Shown here in pieces: positions 23,318-34,466 of a stretch of DNA of 64,000 bases (the first letter of the stretch is position 1; every line of letters starts with the position of its first letter). The notes below the pieces were generated by a model that saw nothing but the letters and a program-made list of their open reading frames with translations, did not search any database and was not told where the DNA came from. The DNA is from Lyophyllum atratum (taxonomy: Eukaryota > Basidiomycota > Agaricomycetes > Agaricales > Lyophyllaceae): assembly GCA_014905825.1 (NCBI GenBank), contig JACGCN010000003.1:124001-188000 (forward strand), read 5' to 3'. The translations under genes were made by a program, and so were the position numbers.

Positions 23318-23419
23318 CAGGTTGGGACGTTGGCTCGTCATCCTGTTGGGCGCCGCCTCCTTTGGTATCCGCGCATGCCATCGTCACATTGCACAAGCAC
23401 TTCTGCTGAGCATTGGCCA

Positions 23420-24403
23420 TTAAAGAGGACGAACGCCCAGAGTCTCCACATTGGGTTTGGTCTCTGAACGCAGCTTCCACTACGATTACTTCGAAGTAAA
23501 CATGTCACTCAAGGATGGGAAGGGCTGGCACTGTTCATTCTGGTTAACTCCTGGTACTTAACGGAACCTTTCTCCGGGGTGATCATGTGCTGTGCACAGA
23601 AATAGTCGTCTTCGAAGTCGATTCCATCGCGCCGACAAGGATGCGACATAGTATCATTGAATGGAATAATGGCATGGGCGCAGATACTCCGACACGGAGT
23701 GTTTATATGACCGCCTGTGACTTCCGTGATTGGCACGTCCAGGGATTCATGTTGACGAAGGATGATGTCAGGGTTTGGATAGATGGTGCCTCCTTGGCTT
23801 GGGATCAGACATACATACACAGCCGCAACATGACAACATGTTCTCCCAACATCTGGTTAACCCTCGTGGCGTATAAGGAAACCTCAGACAAGAGCAAGCT
23901 ACCGGGACTCGTGAGATCGGCCTATATCAGATATCACCGGAAAGACTACGTGCGTATTGCTTCTCTTGGTCGACTTCAGCATAGCCTAAAGCCACGATAG
24001 TACTTGATGCGGATCGCTCTGCGATGGCTTGAGTCAACAAGCCCTCCTCCATCCAATAGTAGCTATAGCGAGACGAACACACGGCTCGATTCCTCACTCG
24101 AGGGGTGTACTAGACGCCTGCGGGTAGTGCCCGCAATCGGACCGCAAACGTGGGCCGCGACCATCAAATGACCGGAACATACCAGATCTCGGCGCACACT
24201 GTTAGATTCAACAGCTCCGAGGATACACATGCCGCCTATGACGTCTATCGGAATGGAGCGGCCATTCAGGGAAAGATTTTCTTAAATTGGAGTGACCCGA
24301 TGGGAGAATATCCTTGCTACGCCTACGGGCGTGCTTCTCATCGCTGGGCAGCGGCTCAATGTGATTATCACCAGTTCTGGCGATGGATATACACGGGCGG
24401 ATA
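23420..24403 (+). pseudogene. GH16-like concanavalin-fold fragment, probably 5'-truncated
   Basis: Segments resemble a GH16-type beta-sandwich. HYDYFEVNMSLKDGKGWHCSFWLTPG corresponds to the usual GYFE...GKG-W-FWL strand pair; a 46-nt intron at about 23552-23597 then leads to EIVVFEVDS, and FRDWHVQGFMLTKDDVRVWIDG follows. The nucleophile and acid/base Glu positions are kept, but the Asp between them (E-x-D-x-x-E) is Val. After further probable introns a tail of unknown type ends at 24403. No signal peptide or N-terminal strands can be placed in the 100 bp between it and the preceding gene. I therefore regard it as truncated or decayed, and the fold assignment as moderate only. Confidence 0.45.
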
Positions 24404-24404
24404 G

Positions 24405-25244
24405 TAGTGTCAAGTTTGTCCGAGTATCTTGACTCATTGTCAGGTCAATTCATTGCTTATCGTTGAGAAACTTCTCACTGTCTACCACAGGCTGCAGCGG
24501 CATTCCGGCATCTCGTCTATATTTTTCTTTCAGTATATCTTGCGTTGAAGACAATGCAAGCAGAAGATTTGCATCATGCACTGACGACTTTGATTTCCCG
24601 CGGACTGATTACCCATGACCGGGTCATTCACGTCCCTGTGAAACTGTTTACGCCCGGCGCCCTTTAATATGGGCGCTAAAGAGGCTTTGCGGTTGCCTCA
24701 TCGACGAGTTATCCCCATCCCGAGACTTCCCTGAAATCTGGATTCCTTCATGCAAGCAAGATACTGCAGCCCATGAAAATTTGGCGTCTTGTACTAGTTT
24801 CTTATCTTGGACAAACCTTGTTCTATTCTGACGCCAATGGTGCATTCTTCAGAATTCACACAAGTGTTTGGCCTGTTGTATCCATGCGTTGTCTATGCGC
24901 AGCGCCGAGGCCATATTCTTGGGTCGTTCTTGCTTCTTACACATGCAGGAACAAAGAACAAAGTTCTGGCAATACCCGAGTTGGAAGCACCGCTGAAGCG
25001 CTGGGGCAACTTCTGCTTGAGTAACCAAGGCACCGCGACAGCATTTGTCGGACCTGCGTGGCATTTAACGACTCAGCGCCTCCCTTCGATCTGGTCTAAA
25101 ACGTGGACTCGCCATGAAAACGACCATAACTCATGTCAGCCCGAAAACAACACACGGGTTGATCCCGTTTCCCTCCCTATAAAGCCTTCCCGGGATAATG
25201 TACAATGTCCAATCAAAGCTGCTTCCCGAGCATACGCTTCTATC
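24405..25244. other. Upstream region of the F-box gene
   Basis: An open frame continues in phase with the F-box gene back to 24807, so a longer N-terminus is formally possible. It looks non-domain-like. A probable TATA-type stretch (CCCTATAAAG) lies at about 25177-25186, shortly before the chosen ATG. Confidence 0.35.
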
Positions 25245-26642
25245 ATGCCCACATTCCGAGTAGCCCCCTTTCCCCAGGAGCTCGTCGACATGATCATCGA
25301 CGAGGATCCAGACGACCTCGAGACCCTGAAAACCTTCGCTCTCGTCTCCAAAACCTGCCTTCCACAGGCTCGCAAGCATCTGTTCAGTCTGGTCCATTTC
25401 CTTACCGCTGCCTCCAACCCCACCATCGCCAGAGAAAGCCACGCGCGCTTTCGCTCCATCCTCTCTCGAGATCCAAGAGTAGGAACCTACGTGCGGGAGC
25501 TCTTTGTCCGTGACACTGTGAGTGATCCCTCCGACGATCGCGAATCGTGGATTCGGGATGACCCCTCTTTTCATCAAACCCTGCGGACATTGGCGGCGGG
25601 CGGCCTGGAACGCTTCACTTTGGAAACTGAGCTCCGCTGGACCTCATTCCCGCCTGGGTTCAAGCAGGCACTTATGGGCGCTTTCACTGCGCCAAGTCTG
25701 CAGTTCCTTGACCTGCGAGGCCTTCGTTCTCTTCCCAAGTCGTGTTGCATTGCGTTTGGAGCACAGGTATCGGACCTGTCGCTGGTTCATGTGGAGTTAA
25801 CGGAGGAAGGTGATGCAGATCTTCCTGAGGAACTTCCCTCAGGCGGCGCGTATAAACTATGGTGGTTGGGGATTGAAGACGTTTCAGGGTCAAGCATCAG
25901 GATTCTGTTCAATGCCCTTCTACCAGCGTCGACTGTGGAAGCGGGTAGAATCTTGCCATCGCTGACGGCGCTACATATTGGACCTGGAGATGCGGATGCC
26001 GTCGAAGCCCTTTGGGAGGTGACGCAAGCGGGGAGGGAGACAATCAAATATTTTAACTGGGAGTACTCGCACAAATCTGCGTCTGGTACGGTCCACACAC
26101 TTTTTCCAAGTGACCGCGAGCTTATCGAAACCTATTACCTGACTCGTCGTGCACCAGTACCGCCTATCCACACGCCGCCCTTGAATCTTCGGATCCTTGA
26201 AAACCTGTTTGCGATCACCTTCGAAGTGAAAGCGTACCCAGATGATAGCGAAGATGTACCTGACGATCCCGACCAATTCAGAGGATTGCTCCATCTGCTT
26301 GGCAGTGTCAAACCAGAGAACACAATCCAAGATCTGTATATCAGAGTGAACTACCACAACTTTACCGATGCTCGTGACTCGGTGATGGACTACGATGGCT
26401 GGGCAAGGCTGGACACCTTGCTGGACTCCACGGCCTTCGCCGATTTGCGCCGAGTTACGGTGGAACTAGATCTCGTCACAATTTTGAGCCAGGAGGAAGC
26501 CGAAGAGGATTCGGACGAAGAGAGCATTGATGTGGAGGATAGAGAAGAGGAGCTCGAGAATTTCCTTCGATCGCGTTTGCCAAAGCTGGTAGACGCTGAT
26601 CTACTTACGTACGATCTCAAGATTCGTGGTAGAAAGCCCTGA
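25245..26642 (+). CDS. F-box-like protein, intronless
   Basis: A single open frame of about 465 residues. The N-terminus (FPQELVDMIIDEDPDDLETLKTFALVSKTC) is a basidiomycete-type F-box, the Skp1-binding part of SCF ubiquitin ligases. It is followed by irregular leucine-rich stretches (LQFLDLRGLRSLP, VSDLSLVHVELTEEG) that may recognise a substrate. The C-terminus carries a very acidic segment (residues about 410-440). I chose the ATG at 25245 because the F-box starts within ten residues of it and a TATA-like sequence precedes it. The same frame is open further upstream. Large F-box families are typical of mushrooms, and no substrate can be named. Confidence 0.75.
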   Translation: MPTFRVAPFPQELVDMIIDEDPDDLETLKTFALVSKTCLPQARKHLFSLVHFLTAASNPTIARESHARFRSILSRDPRVGTYVRELFVRDTVSDPSDDRESWIRDDPSFHQTLRTLAAGGLERFTLETELRWTSFPPGFKQALMGAFTAPSLQFLDLRGLRSLPKSCCIAFGAQVSDLSLVHVELTEEGDADLPEELPSGGAYKLWWLGIEDVSGSSIRILFNALLPASTVEAGRILPSLTALHIGPGDADAVEALWEVTQAGRETIKYFNWEYSHKSASGTVHTLFPSDRELIETYYLTRRAPVPPIHTPPLNLRILENLFAITFEVKAYPDDSEDVPDDPDQFRGLLHLLGSVKPENTIQDLYIRVNYHNFTDARDSVMDYDGWARLDTLLDSTAFADLRRVTVELDLVTILSQEEAEEDSDEESIDVEDREEELENFLRSRLPKLVDADLLTYDLKIRGRKP

Positions 26643-26928
26643 GGTTACCAGATGCAGCACAGTCTAGCCTAGAGTCTGATAGACGGAGGAAGTGAGCGAC
26701 CCAGCCTATACCCTTGGCTTGTGAACCAACGAATACAGATGGAAGACTTACACACACATAATTTGAAATTGGACACGTGTATCGCGACGCGCCTGTCACG
26801 TGTTGAATTGTCACAACTTATTGCAGCGACAGTGACCAAACGTACGCAACGACTTCAAGACTTGAATACGACTACCTCGAACCTTACCCCAGCGACGGCG
26901 CGAAGGTCCACCCTCGTAGGATGAAGGG

Positions 26929-29211
26929 ATGCGGATCATTACTTGGAATATCGTATGTGGATACGTCAGCTATCCAGAATCTTCAAGGAACTAAATGATG
27001 CGGCAGAATGGAGTCCGCACACTACCTCAATATCACCCGTCAGTAGAGAAAAATTCTGCAAAATTGTGGCGCTGAAGCGACGTATTTCTATAGCTGGAAT
27101 ACCATGTCAACTTTCAACGATCTCTTAGACTCTCTGGAGGCTGACATACTATGCTTCCAAGGTGCGCCTCCTATACATTTTAGTTGGGAGATGTGGCATA
27201 GCTGACTACTTATATCGAAAGAGATGAAGTCTTCTCGATCGGGACTGACGAAATCCAACGCGGTTCCGCCATCGTACCACGCATTCTTTTCATTTCCCGT
27301 CCGCAAGTCGGGTTATTCTGGCGTAGCCACGTACGCTCGCACCACAGCAGCCATCCCTATCAAAGCTGAGGAGGGGTTGTCCGCCTTCATACAACCAAAA
27401 CCTCCGCTCAGCAGTGAAGAACGGGTATCCGGGCCTGAGGCTTATCCTCAACGCGTCATAGCTACCGAAGATGGAGGCGCCGACGAGATGGAAGGGGAGA
27501 TCGATTATGAGGACCTGGACAGCGAAGGGCGCGCTCTAGTGCTGGACTTCGGCCTCTTTGTTCTTGTCAATGTCTATTGCCCGAACGACGGGAATGGAAC
27601 AGCTGAAAGGGACATATATAAGGCGGACTTCCATCGGGTGTTGGAGGCGCGTGTAAAGGGGTTGGTGGAGATCGAAGGGAGGGAGGTCATCGTGGTCGGA
27701 GATTTGAACGCGTGTTCTGGCGTGATTGATCATTGTGAAGGTCACTTGATGGTTGCGCGGGGGATAGCCGAAGGACTGCAGGGTGAAGAAGGGTTTTGGG
27801 GGAAGAACGTTCGAAGGTGGTTGAGGGGTTGGATGGTCGCTGAGGATGGGACAGGTGGTCATATGATTGATATAACAAGGCGACTCTGGCCCGATAGGAA
27901 GGGCATGTATACGTGTAAGTTGGGCGTCAACGGCGTGGCAAGGCAACACCTCTCAACTAATCGCGTCACATATAGGTTGGAATACCAGAATATCAGCCCG
28001 TGAAGCTAACTACGGCACGAGAATCGACTACATTCTGATCACACGCGGTTTGCTTCCGTGGGTCAAGGCTGCCGATATCCAGCCCCAGATCAAAGGCAGC
28101 GATCACTGCCCTGTCTACCTAGATCTTCACGACGAGATCGTGGATCTAAATGGCGCCGTTCTGAAATTGCGGGATGCCATGGGTTTCAAACCGGATTCAC
28201 CTCAAGAGCCTCCAAGGATTGCGTCGAAACACTGGGACGAGTACTCTGGCAAGCAGAGACTTCTCCAACAATTCTTCGGTAAACCGGCTGCCTCGTCGAT
28301 GACCAGTATAGCGCAACCCACACCGAAGCTACCAGAAGGACATGGCAAAAAGCATACTGCAGATGTCCTTCTTGTCTCTGAGCCTGCGTCAAATGCAGGC
28401 ACACCTCTCATGTCTCAGGGCCCCTCGCTAGCTACTTCAGCGTCCGATAACGATGTTCCCATTGTGCTCTCACCTACACCTTCACGTACACAGTCCATCG
28501 TTCAATCACCTCAATCGCTTGACTCCACGGAAGCGCCTCCGTCATCGACCACGAAGCGCAGATTGACCGCTGATACCCTTGCTCGAAGCTCCTCTTCCAA
28601 GAAGCAGAAACAAAAGAAGAGCCAGGACAAGAAGCTGGGTCAAGAGACGACCCATGGTCAGGCGAAGCTCTCCACATTTTTTGCGAAACCCCATAACCGT
28701 ATCCCTGCATCATCGTCGCCTCCTGCTGCGTCGTCATCGAAGGGGAAATCGACATCTCGGGAACCCGACGCTGATGTCGCTGACATGGACGTCACTGATA
28801 TGGTAGTCGAGGCAGATCACCGCCTCGCCATGCTTCTCTCCTCGCAAGAAGACGCGGAATCCATTAAACGGCCTGGGAAGGAGTCCGCGGAGGCATGGAC
28901 GAGTCTTCTGGCCCCAGTGCAGGCACCGAAGTGTGTGATCCACGGGGAGCCTGCTAAGGAGTTGACGGTGACGAAGCCTGGGCCAAATAAGGGGAAAAAG
29001 TTCTTTATCTGTTCTCGGTGAGATCTTTCCTTCCTGGATGTTGTGTTCGTTAGCTTATGGAAAGTGTTTGTGAAACAGACCTGTGGGAGTGGGGTATGAT
29101 AAGGGCCGTGGCGAAAGGCTCAGAGAGCATGTTGACCGACAATGGCGGTGTGACTTCTTCAAGTGGTCGAGCTCGGTCAGGCGGGAGATGAGAAAGGGCG
29201 ATTTGCTGTGA
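26929..29211 (+). CDS. APN2: AP endonuclease 2 (class II abasic-site endonuclease)
   Basis: Six exons (26929-26952, 27007-27038, 27094-27161, 27222-27914, 27976-29017, 29079-29211) total 1992 nt and give about 663 residues. Family motifs lie in order: MRIITWNINGVRT, LEADILCFQEMK (metal-binding Glu), VNVYCPND, VVGDLNAC, RIDYILIT and a terminal GSDHCPV. A PCNA-interaction-like QRLLQQFF lies near residue 364. A GRF zinc finger occupies the last 75 residues (CVIHGEPA, GKKFFICSR, CDFFKW). The enzyme cleaves abasic sites and trims 3' blocks in base excision repair, in the nucleus. The linker between catalytic core and zinc finger is long and Ser/Pro-rich. Exons 1-3 are very short, but each junction restores a conserved motif. 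Confidence 0.95.
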
Positions 29212-29555
29212 AAGTTTCCAAGTCGTTACCGACAACTGTGAGCGTCGTTGTGCTTTGTGTAATATGTATCTAAATTATTTCGTCATCGCTATCTTTGGTG
29301 CCTAATCGTACTTTCAAATAGACTGACTGTAGGCCGCGGATGATCAAGCGAATGATGCGAGGATCCTCATCGCACCTGGCACATGAGACGGGTACTGGAC
29401 CGATAGTGCATCATGGTACGTCAAAGACATCTAGAAAGCGCACCTCCCTCGCTGGTCTGTTCCAATGACAGGCTCGGCTGACGGCTGTCTGACTTGAAAG
29501 CTAAAAGGCTTTGTCGCATTAGCTCTTAAGCTATTCTACCGTGTATCGACATCCC

Positions 29556-29575
29556 TGACAGCATCATGATATGTC
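29556..29575 (+). promoter_or_regulatory. Shared upstream element of peptide gene 1
   Basis: TGACAGCATCATGATATGTC lies 92 bp before the ATG. A TATA box (CATATAAAA) follows at about 29602-29610. Near-identical elements precede peptide genes 2 and 3. Confidence 0.6.
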
Positions 29576-29647
29576 TAGACCCTCAGGATTCGCTTCGCTT
29601 GCATATAAAAGGGCTCGTGTTCTCCGCCAGAATTCCCTCATCTATCC

Positions 29648-30162
29648 ATGGCGAACTTTAATTTGAACTTTCTTGCAGCAGCGGTCCTCTCCCTCGTGCA
29701 TTTCTTTCAGTGCGTTGCGACACCCACATCCGCAAGTGTCCTCGTAACGCGTCAGCAGGGTGCAAAATGTACGCCGACCTTTCTCCCGCTTCGACTTGGC
29801 ATTTGGTTTATTGTCTCAATGGCGACCGATTTCTTTGACCTCACCTTCTAGGTTTCGGACGCTCTGTAAGTCGCTTCTGGCTTATACTTAGTCTCGACCC
29901 AGCCTGATCTCTTTGTGGCAGAACTGTACGATTTTACGAGCCTGCTTTTGAATCAATTGACGTTACCGCCCGTCTGACTTTCAAAGGTCAAAAAGGCTAT
30001 GATTGCTGTTTTCCTGCAATTCCGGTTGCTGATAACTCTGGAACGTACGTTGCATACCCTCTACCTAAAGGGTCGTTTACAACTTTCAATACACTCATCA
30101 TTTCTCATAGCTGCCAGCCCATCGTTTCCTCGGGCGCTCAGTGCGTTCTTCCCGAACGTTAG
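29648..30162 (+). CDS. Small secreted cysteine-rich peptide 1
   Basis: Five exons are inferred: 29648-29768, 29851-29864 (14 nt), 29922-29925 (4 nt), 29987-30044 and 30111-30162. They total 249 nt and give about 82 residues. Exon 1 encodes a signal peptide (hydrophobic LAAAVLSLVHFF) and a short linker. The other exons build a core with six cysteines spaced C-X5-C-X5-CC-X12-C-X9-C. The CC pair sits in GYDCC and the next cysteine follows GT at an exon border. The order C-C-CC-C-C is that of inhibitor-cystine-knot peptides, though disulfide pairing is not known. The product should be secreted. The function is unknown; candidates are an effector, antimicrobial or signalling peptide. The two paralogs with the same exon plan are the main support for the unusual micro-exons. 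Confidence 0.72.
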
Positions 30163-30729
30163 CGTCACAAGAAGAGCCTTCAACGGTACTTTTTTATACC
30201 AGTGATGTCACATTGGAGGACGCTCAAATCTCGTCTAGTTCCATTGCTCAAGCCTCCGTCGACAGGTCCCAAAGATACTCGAACCGTATATATGACAGAA
30301 TATCTACACGGGTGAAAATAGTACTTTTCGTCTACTGCACTTCAAGACAATGTCCCGCGGGGCCTTCATCACTTGAATGATATGCACAACGGATGAACTG
30401 TTTCAAAGTTCACGAACGTCTTCAACACCACTTGCCACACGAATATCCAGTACACCGAAAGTTCTGTCGCATCGCGTTCGGGTCCGATTACACTACACCG
30501 CTTCTATCGCCTTTCAAGACCGTGAGCGTAAGTCTCTTCAGTCAAGATCGTCTGACTAACGGCGCATTTTGGTGCGTCAAGTGTTCCAGAAGCGACCCTG
30601 TATCATTAAGCTGTCAGGATAAAGCAGTACAGTAGACATATTTATCCGATGCTGACATCGCTCTTCCATACGGGGTCGCTATATCGTCCGCCGCATCTCC
30701 ACCCACAATGGCACGCGCGCCCGCATACG

Positions 30730-30749
30730 TGACAGCATCATGCCATGTC
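30730..30749 (+). promoter_or_regulatory. Shared upstream element of peptide gene 2
   Basis: TGACAGCATCATGCCATGTC lies 115 bp before the ATG and differs from the gene 1 element at two positions. A weak TATA-like TTATATGA is near 30787-30794. Confidence 0.55.
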
Positions 30750-30844
30750 CGTCCATCTTTCGAATCCGCTTAGCGCGCTATACCAGTTATATGAGGTCGT
30801 AAAACTGTGGGTATGACAACCTAGACCCCACCTCTCTCCTACCC

Positions 30845-31291
30845 ATGGCTCACTTCAAATTGCTTGCCACGATTGTTCTGTCCCTCGCGTTTATCTCCCA
30901 GGTTACGGTTGCCAGAACTGCACCTTCAGTCACTATCGCCTGTGTGCAAACTTTCTTTTGTTTAGTTAAGACTCTGACATCTTATTTTTCTTTGCGCATC
31001 CCAGGCATAAGCCGATCCGTGAGGTTCATTTCGACCTGTATGAGCAACTAGTGTTAATGCATTTGATATTGCAGGACTGTAAGATTCCGTGATGCCCCCG
31101 ATGAATGCTTCCAAAATCTCAGGCAAAATACTTCACAGGTCCAGCCTTCTTCTATTGTTGCCCCATTGCGGATGATGGAAGTGGGACGTACGGATAGATT
31201 ACCCTCTACACTCGCCCATCAGGTCTTACACTTACTGTGTCTATTTATTCGTCGCAGGTGCATCCCCAACGCAAATATATGCCCCAAGTAG
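30845..31291 (+). CDS. Small secreted cysteine-rich peptide 2
   Basis: Exons 30845-30941, 31005-31018 (14 nt), 31075-31078 (4 nt), 31139-31187 and 31258-31291 total 198 nt and give about 65 residues. The signal peptide (LLATIVLSLAFISQVTVA) is in exon 1. The mature core is C-X5-C-X5-CC-X9-C-X6-C and ends two residues after the last cysteine. If the 4-nt exon is skipped or the other acceptor at 31123 is used, the frame is lost before the CC pair, so the micro-exon is needed. The same phases (1, 0, 1) at the first three junctions recur in genes 1 and 3. Confidence 0.72.
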
Positions 31292-33400
31292 TTTTCAGAT
31301 GTCCGATGGTAAGTGTCGGAGGAAGGGTACTGTCACTGCCTAACAATGTTCACGTATGTAGGGGGAAATAATTCTTGTAGATCTTGAATTATCGTAGTAT
31401 GACGATTACGTCAACAAGGAGCTTGAGCGACCATCGCAATTCGGATTTTGCGAACGAGGGGTGGGATGAAGAGCAAAGGTGATGATGACGCCTGTCCAGC
31501 ATGGATGAAAGCAAGTCAAGATGTTGCTCCAAAACGTTGACACATGAGCAAGGTCACTGGAGAAGTTGTCGTTCGGATTATGACCATCGGCGCGTTGTCG
31601 TAGTCGAGAGCCAGCTCTAAGCGACAGAGGTCTGAAGAATTAATCCTCGTATGTAGATACTTGAAGATCGGGGGAAGCAGCTTCATCGGGAGATCTTCAT
31701 CGATACGGGAGGCACATAAGAGACATCGTAGTTGAGGAGAGAATCGTGAGGTAAATGTGAAGACAGTGCCAGTCGCCCCCTGGAAGTGGAAGGGACGTAG
31801 AGAGCGTGCGCTCGTAGTTGGCAAAAAATCGGTTTCGAAAAAATCAGGAAAAGTCAAGGCACGGCATATTCCGACTCTGCTCTCCCCATTACCATGACCA
31901 TCACTCGTGGGTCTCCTTCGACTCTGTTCTTCATATCATCTATCAAGTAACCCTATGGTGAGAGGCATCCAAAATCAATTTGGCCTGCGCCGGTCTCAAA
32001 TCTCTGGCTAGATCTCTGCGAAGTTCATTTCGCATGCAAAATTGCTGTTTCAACCATGGCGCACCGCTGTACGGTAGCGAACACGTCCCTGGTCCGATTA
32101 GAGTCACCGAGATTTATTTCTACCAACGGATGCCATCAACGATAGCTGCAAAATTATCCACTCTTCGGCTGCAGGGCGCCTTGAACGTAGACCAGGCACG
32201 GGAACGCAGACCGGGAACGCGTGACGTGAGCTTGAAACGCAAAAGGCTGGGACCACGCAAAAGGCTGGGACCACCCATGTCAGACCACTGGTGGTACGTA
32301 CCACAATCCGATCGACCCGCCATTGCCATTCCATGCCAACCTTTGGGCCTATAGCTTTTGGGTGGTAGATGTTACCGTAGCTCCGTGTACGAAACAATAT
32401 TCCAGGTGACTTTTGTCTCTTGCATCGACATGGACCGTCCCCCATTCACTCGAAATCACCGAAGCCGATATCTTACGATCCTTCTGCAGTGTATAGACTT
32501 ATGTTGAATTGTTCGATGGTGGGATCCTTGCTCCGGCGGACATATCCAAGCGCACCCAGTTTCCAAAATTCCTCTGATTTTCGTGACATATGTTCAACGC
32601 TGACACCGCCTATCACAACAGGTGCTACTGACGACAACAGGTACACCAGGTTTCCGGTGCTGTGGCCCGATAGACCAATTCGGTCGGGGAGGGTATGTCC
32701 ACCACTCGTAACTAAGCTCTAATGTTTGACGAGCCTTATCATATTCTGTAAGTAGGTGCCTACGCGGTGCTGTTTGCGCGCCGGGACCATCACCAGCATA
32801 GACGATTTCAGGCATCCAATTGTCAGGAAGTTCAATATCGTAGGGGCTTGCTCTTTAGCCTTACCGACGTTCAAAAGAGTAGGATATTGGCAGCCTCTAT
32901 GGAATAGAGTATGCCATACGCGTACGCCTACACCAGCCATTATATGCAGGAAATCACGGCCGTATAATGGTTTCTTCATGCTGTGGCCCTCCGCGGATAT
33001 TCGTTTTCCGCTGCTGTTATCGTAAACGGTGGGAGTCGTTCCTTCAAGCCATTGGATTTTCTCGCGCTGTTATTTTCTATGCCAGTCCAGATGCATCCGG
33101 TATGAACTCCGACGCTGACTGGGGCAGCGAAACAAAATGTATGTCCATCGTAAAGAAAATTCGAAGCACCTTGTGACCGACGGTTTAAGGAATATGTGAG
33201 CGTTGGTTGCCCTTGAACTTACAACTTCAGGATAAGGTGCATGACCGATGTCCCCCTAATCACCCCAGGTCCCTCCAATACCCTTCCGTGGACGTAAGTG
33301 ATAACAGCGATACGTTCGGAATTGGCATCGCCAAGTATCTTGTCGTTCTTGACATGATGGTACCTTCTGGCACTCCTCTCATGTCGATTACACGAACTAT
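31292..33400. other. Spacer between peptide genes 2 and 3
   Basis: About 2.1 kb. A minus-strand open frame at 31516-31857 (about 113 codons) has the look of a leucine-containing F-box C-terminal fragment but no diagnostic motif. The stretch at 32170-32280 resembles a DNA-transposon end and is listed separately. I found no fourth peptide copy. Confidence 0.35.
32170..32280. mobile_element. Relic of a hAT-like element end
   Basis: GGGAACGC repeats are followed by two tandem 18-bp copies of CGCAAAAGGCTGGGACCA. The order resembles the reverse of the left end of the insertion at 58420 (GGGTGCCAGC, CTTTTTGCGTTCC, then GTTCC repeats). No partner end was found, so this is probably a solo fragment. 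Confidence 0.4.
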
Positions 33401-33420
33401 TGACAGCATCATGATACGTC
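33401..33420 (+). promoter_or_regulatory. Shared upstream element of peptide gene 3
   Basis: TGACAGCATCATGATACGTC lies 100 bp before the ATG and differs from the gene 1 element at one position. An AT-rich TATA-like CATATTTATA is at about 33442-33451. Confidence 0.6.
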
Positions 33421-33500
33421 CGGACCGGGCAGCCTTGCTCTCATATTTATACGACCTGATGTTACTGTTCCAGCCATCCAGATCCTCGAGTCCTCAAACT

Positions 33501-33939
33501 ATGCTTCACTTCAAATTTATCGCCATTATTTTCCTCGGTCTTATCTCCCAGACCATTGCCACGCCGGCAAGCTTGCCCATCATCTCATGTTCGTAAACTA
33601 CTGCAGTCGAGCCGACCATTGTATGCTCACTGTTCTTCCATTAACACTTAGGCGCCTCGAGTGCCGTACGTCCATTCTGTTCACATTACGTTCAATCATG
33701 CTGACCTTGACACATATCCCAGACCTGTGCGGATTCACGATTATCCATATCATTATCCGACACTGGAAGCTAAAGCTGAACCCCACAGGTCCCCAGGGCT
33801 TCGAATGTTGCGGTCCCTCAGATGATTTCGGTGGAACGTAAGTACCCTACCCAAAATCCTGTTGAACATGTCCAAAATCCAACATCATGTATATCACCGC
33901 AGCTGCAATCGCATCGGCGGATACTGCCCTGCGCCTTAA
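33501..33939 (+). CDS. Small secreted cysteine-rich peptide 3
   Basis: Exons 33501-33588, 33652-33665 (14 nt), 33723-33726 (4 nt), 33789-33837 and 33903-33939 total 192 nt and give about 63 residues. Exon 1 encodes the signal peptide (FIAIIFLGLISQTIA). The core is C-X5-C-X5-CC-X9-C-X6-C with GFECC around the pair, and the product ends three residues after the last cysteine. The first donor (GTTCGT) is weaker than average. It was chosen because it gives the same phase as in genes 1 and 2. The three genes share fold, spacing and promoter element but have diverged between cysteines, as expected for a rapidly evolving secreted family. Confidence 0.7.
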
Positions 33940-34466
33940 ACGAGTGTTGGCTTCAAATGGTCGGCGCTTCATAGGACGAGAATCAACGCCATTCCACTGA
34001 CATACAGAGCGTACATGTAGGCTTCAAGATTAGTACTTATACCACAGTTCCGTCTACGTCTGCGAGTGTACTCGAGTACAGATGGATACAGTGCTTTTCC
34101 TGCGACCATGGACGTTCAGAAAAGTCGGCATAAGCCCGAGTATCGGAATCTCGGTAATGCAAAAAAGTGTTTGCAGTGCTCGAGGCTAAGGCTTGAAGAC
34201 GCTGAAGATGACGGGCACGCATCCTTATCTTTGGTTTCTTCTCTCCGTACCGAATTCAGAATCTTCATCGAAAATAGCTGGAAGGTCGCCTTGAACGTCT
34301 GATTAGTCGAAGCCGTGGCTTGATCGCCTCATCCAGGTGCGGGGGACAAGCGGGGACAAGGAGGAGGAGGAGAAAATAGACGTGTTGTTTGTCCGTATTA
34401 ACCTCGGAAGGCTTCACCCTGCTTCCTCACGACCCGTTTCTGGCCAACCACTCCGTCATTCAGAAT
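33940..34466. other. Spacer, including left flank of the duplicated SDR block
   Basis: No gene seen. From about 34295 the sequence matches the inverted copy near 21765-21600, marking the left border of the duplicated block. Confidence 0.5.

Noticed and set aside
29926..29986. Treating the stretch after the 4-nt exon of peptide gene 1 as coding (an open VRFYEP-like frame)
   Set aside because: The same stretch in genes 2 and 3 cannot be read into the cysteine core without a frame break, whereas splicing it out works in all three.
31516..31857. Minus-strand open frame as an F-box gene
   Set aside because: Only leucine-containing composition supports it. No F-box, start context or splice partners were found.
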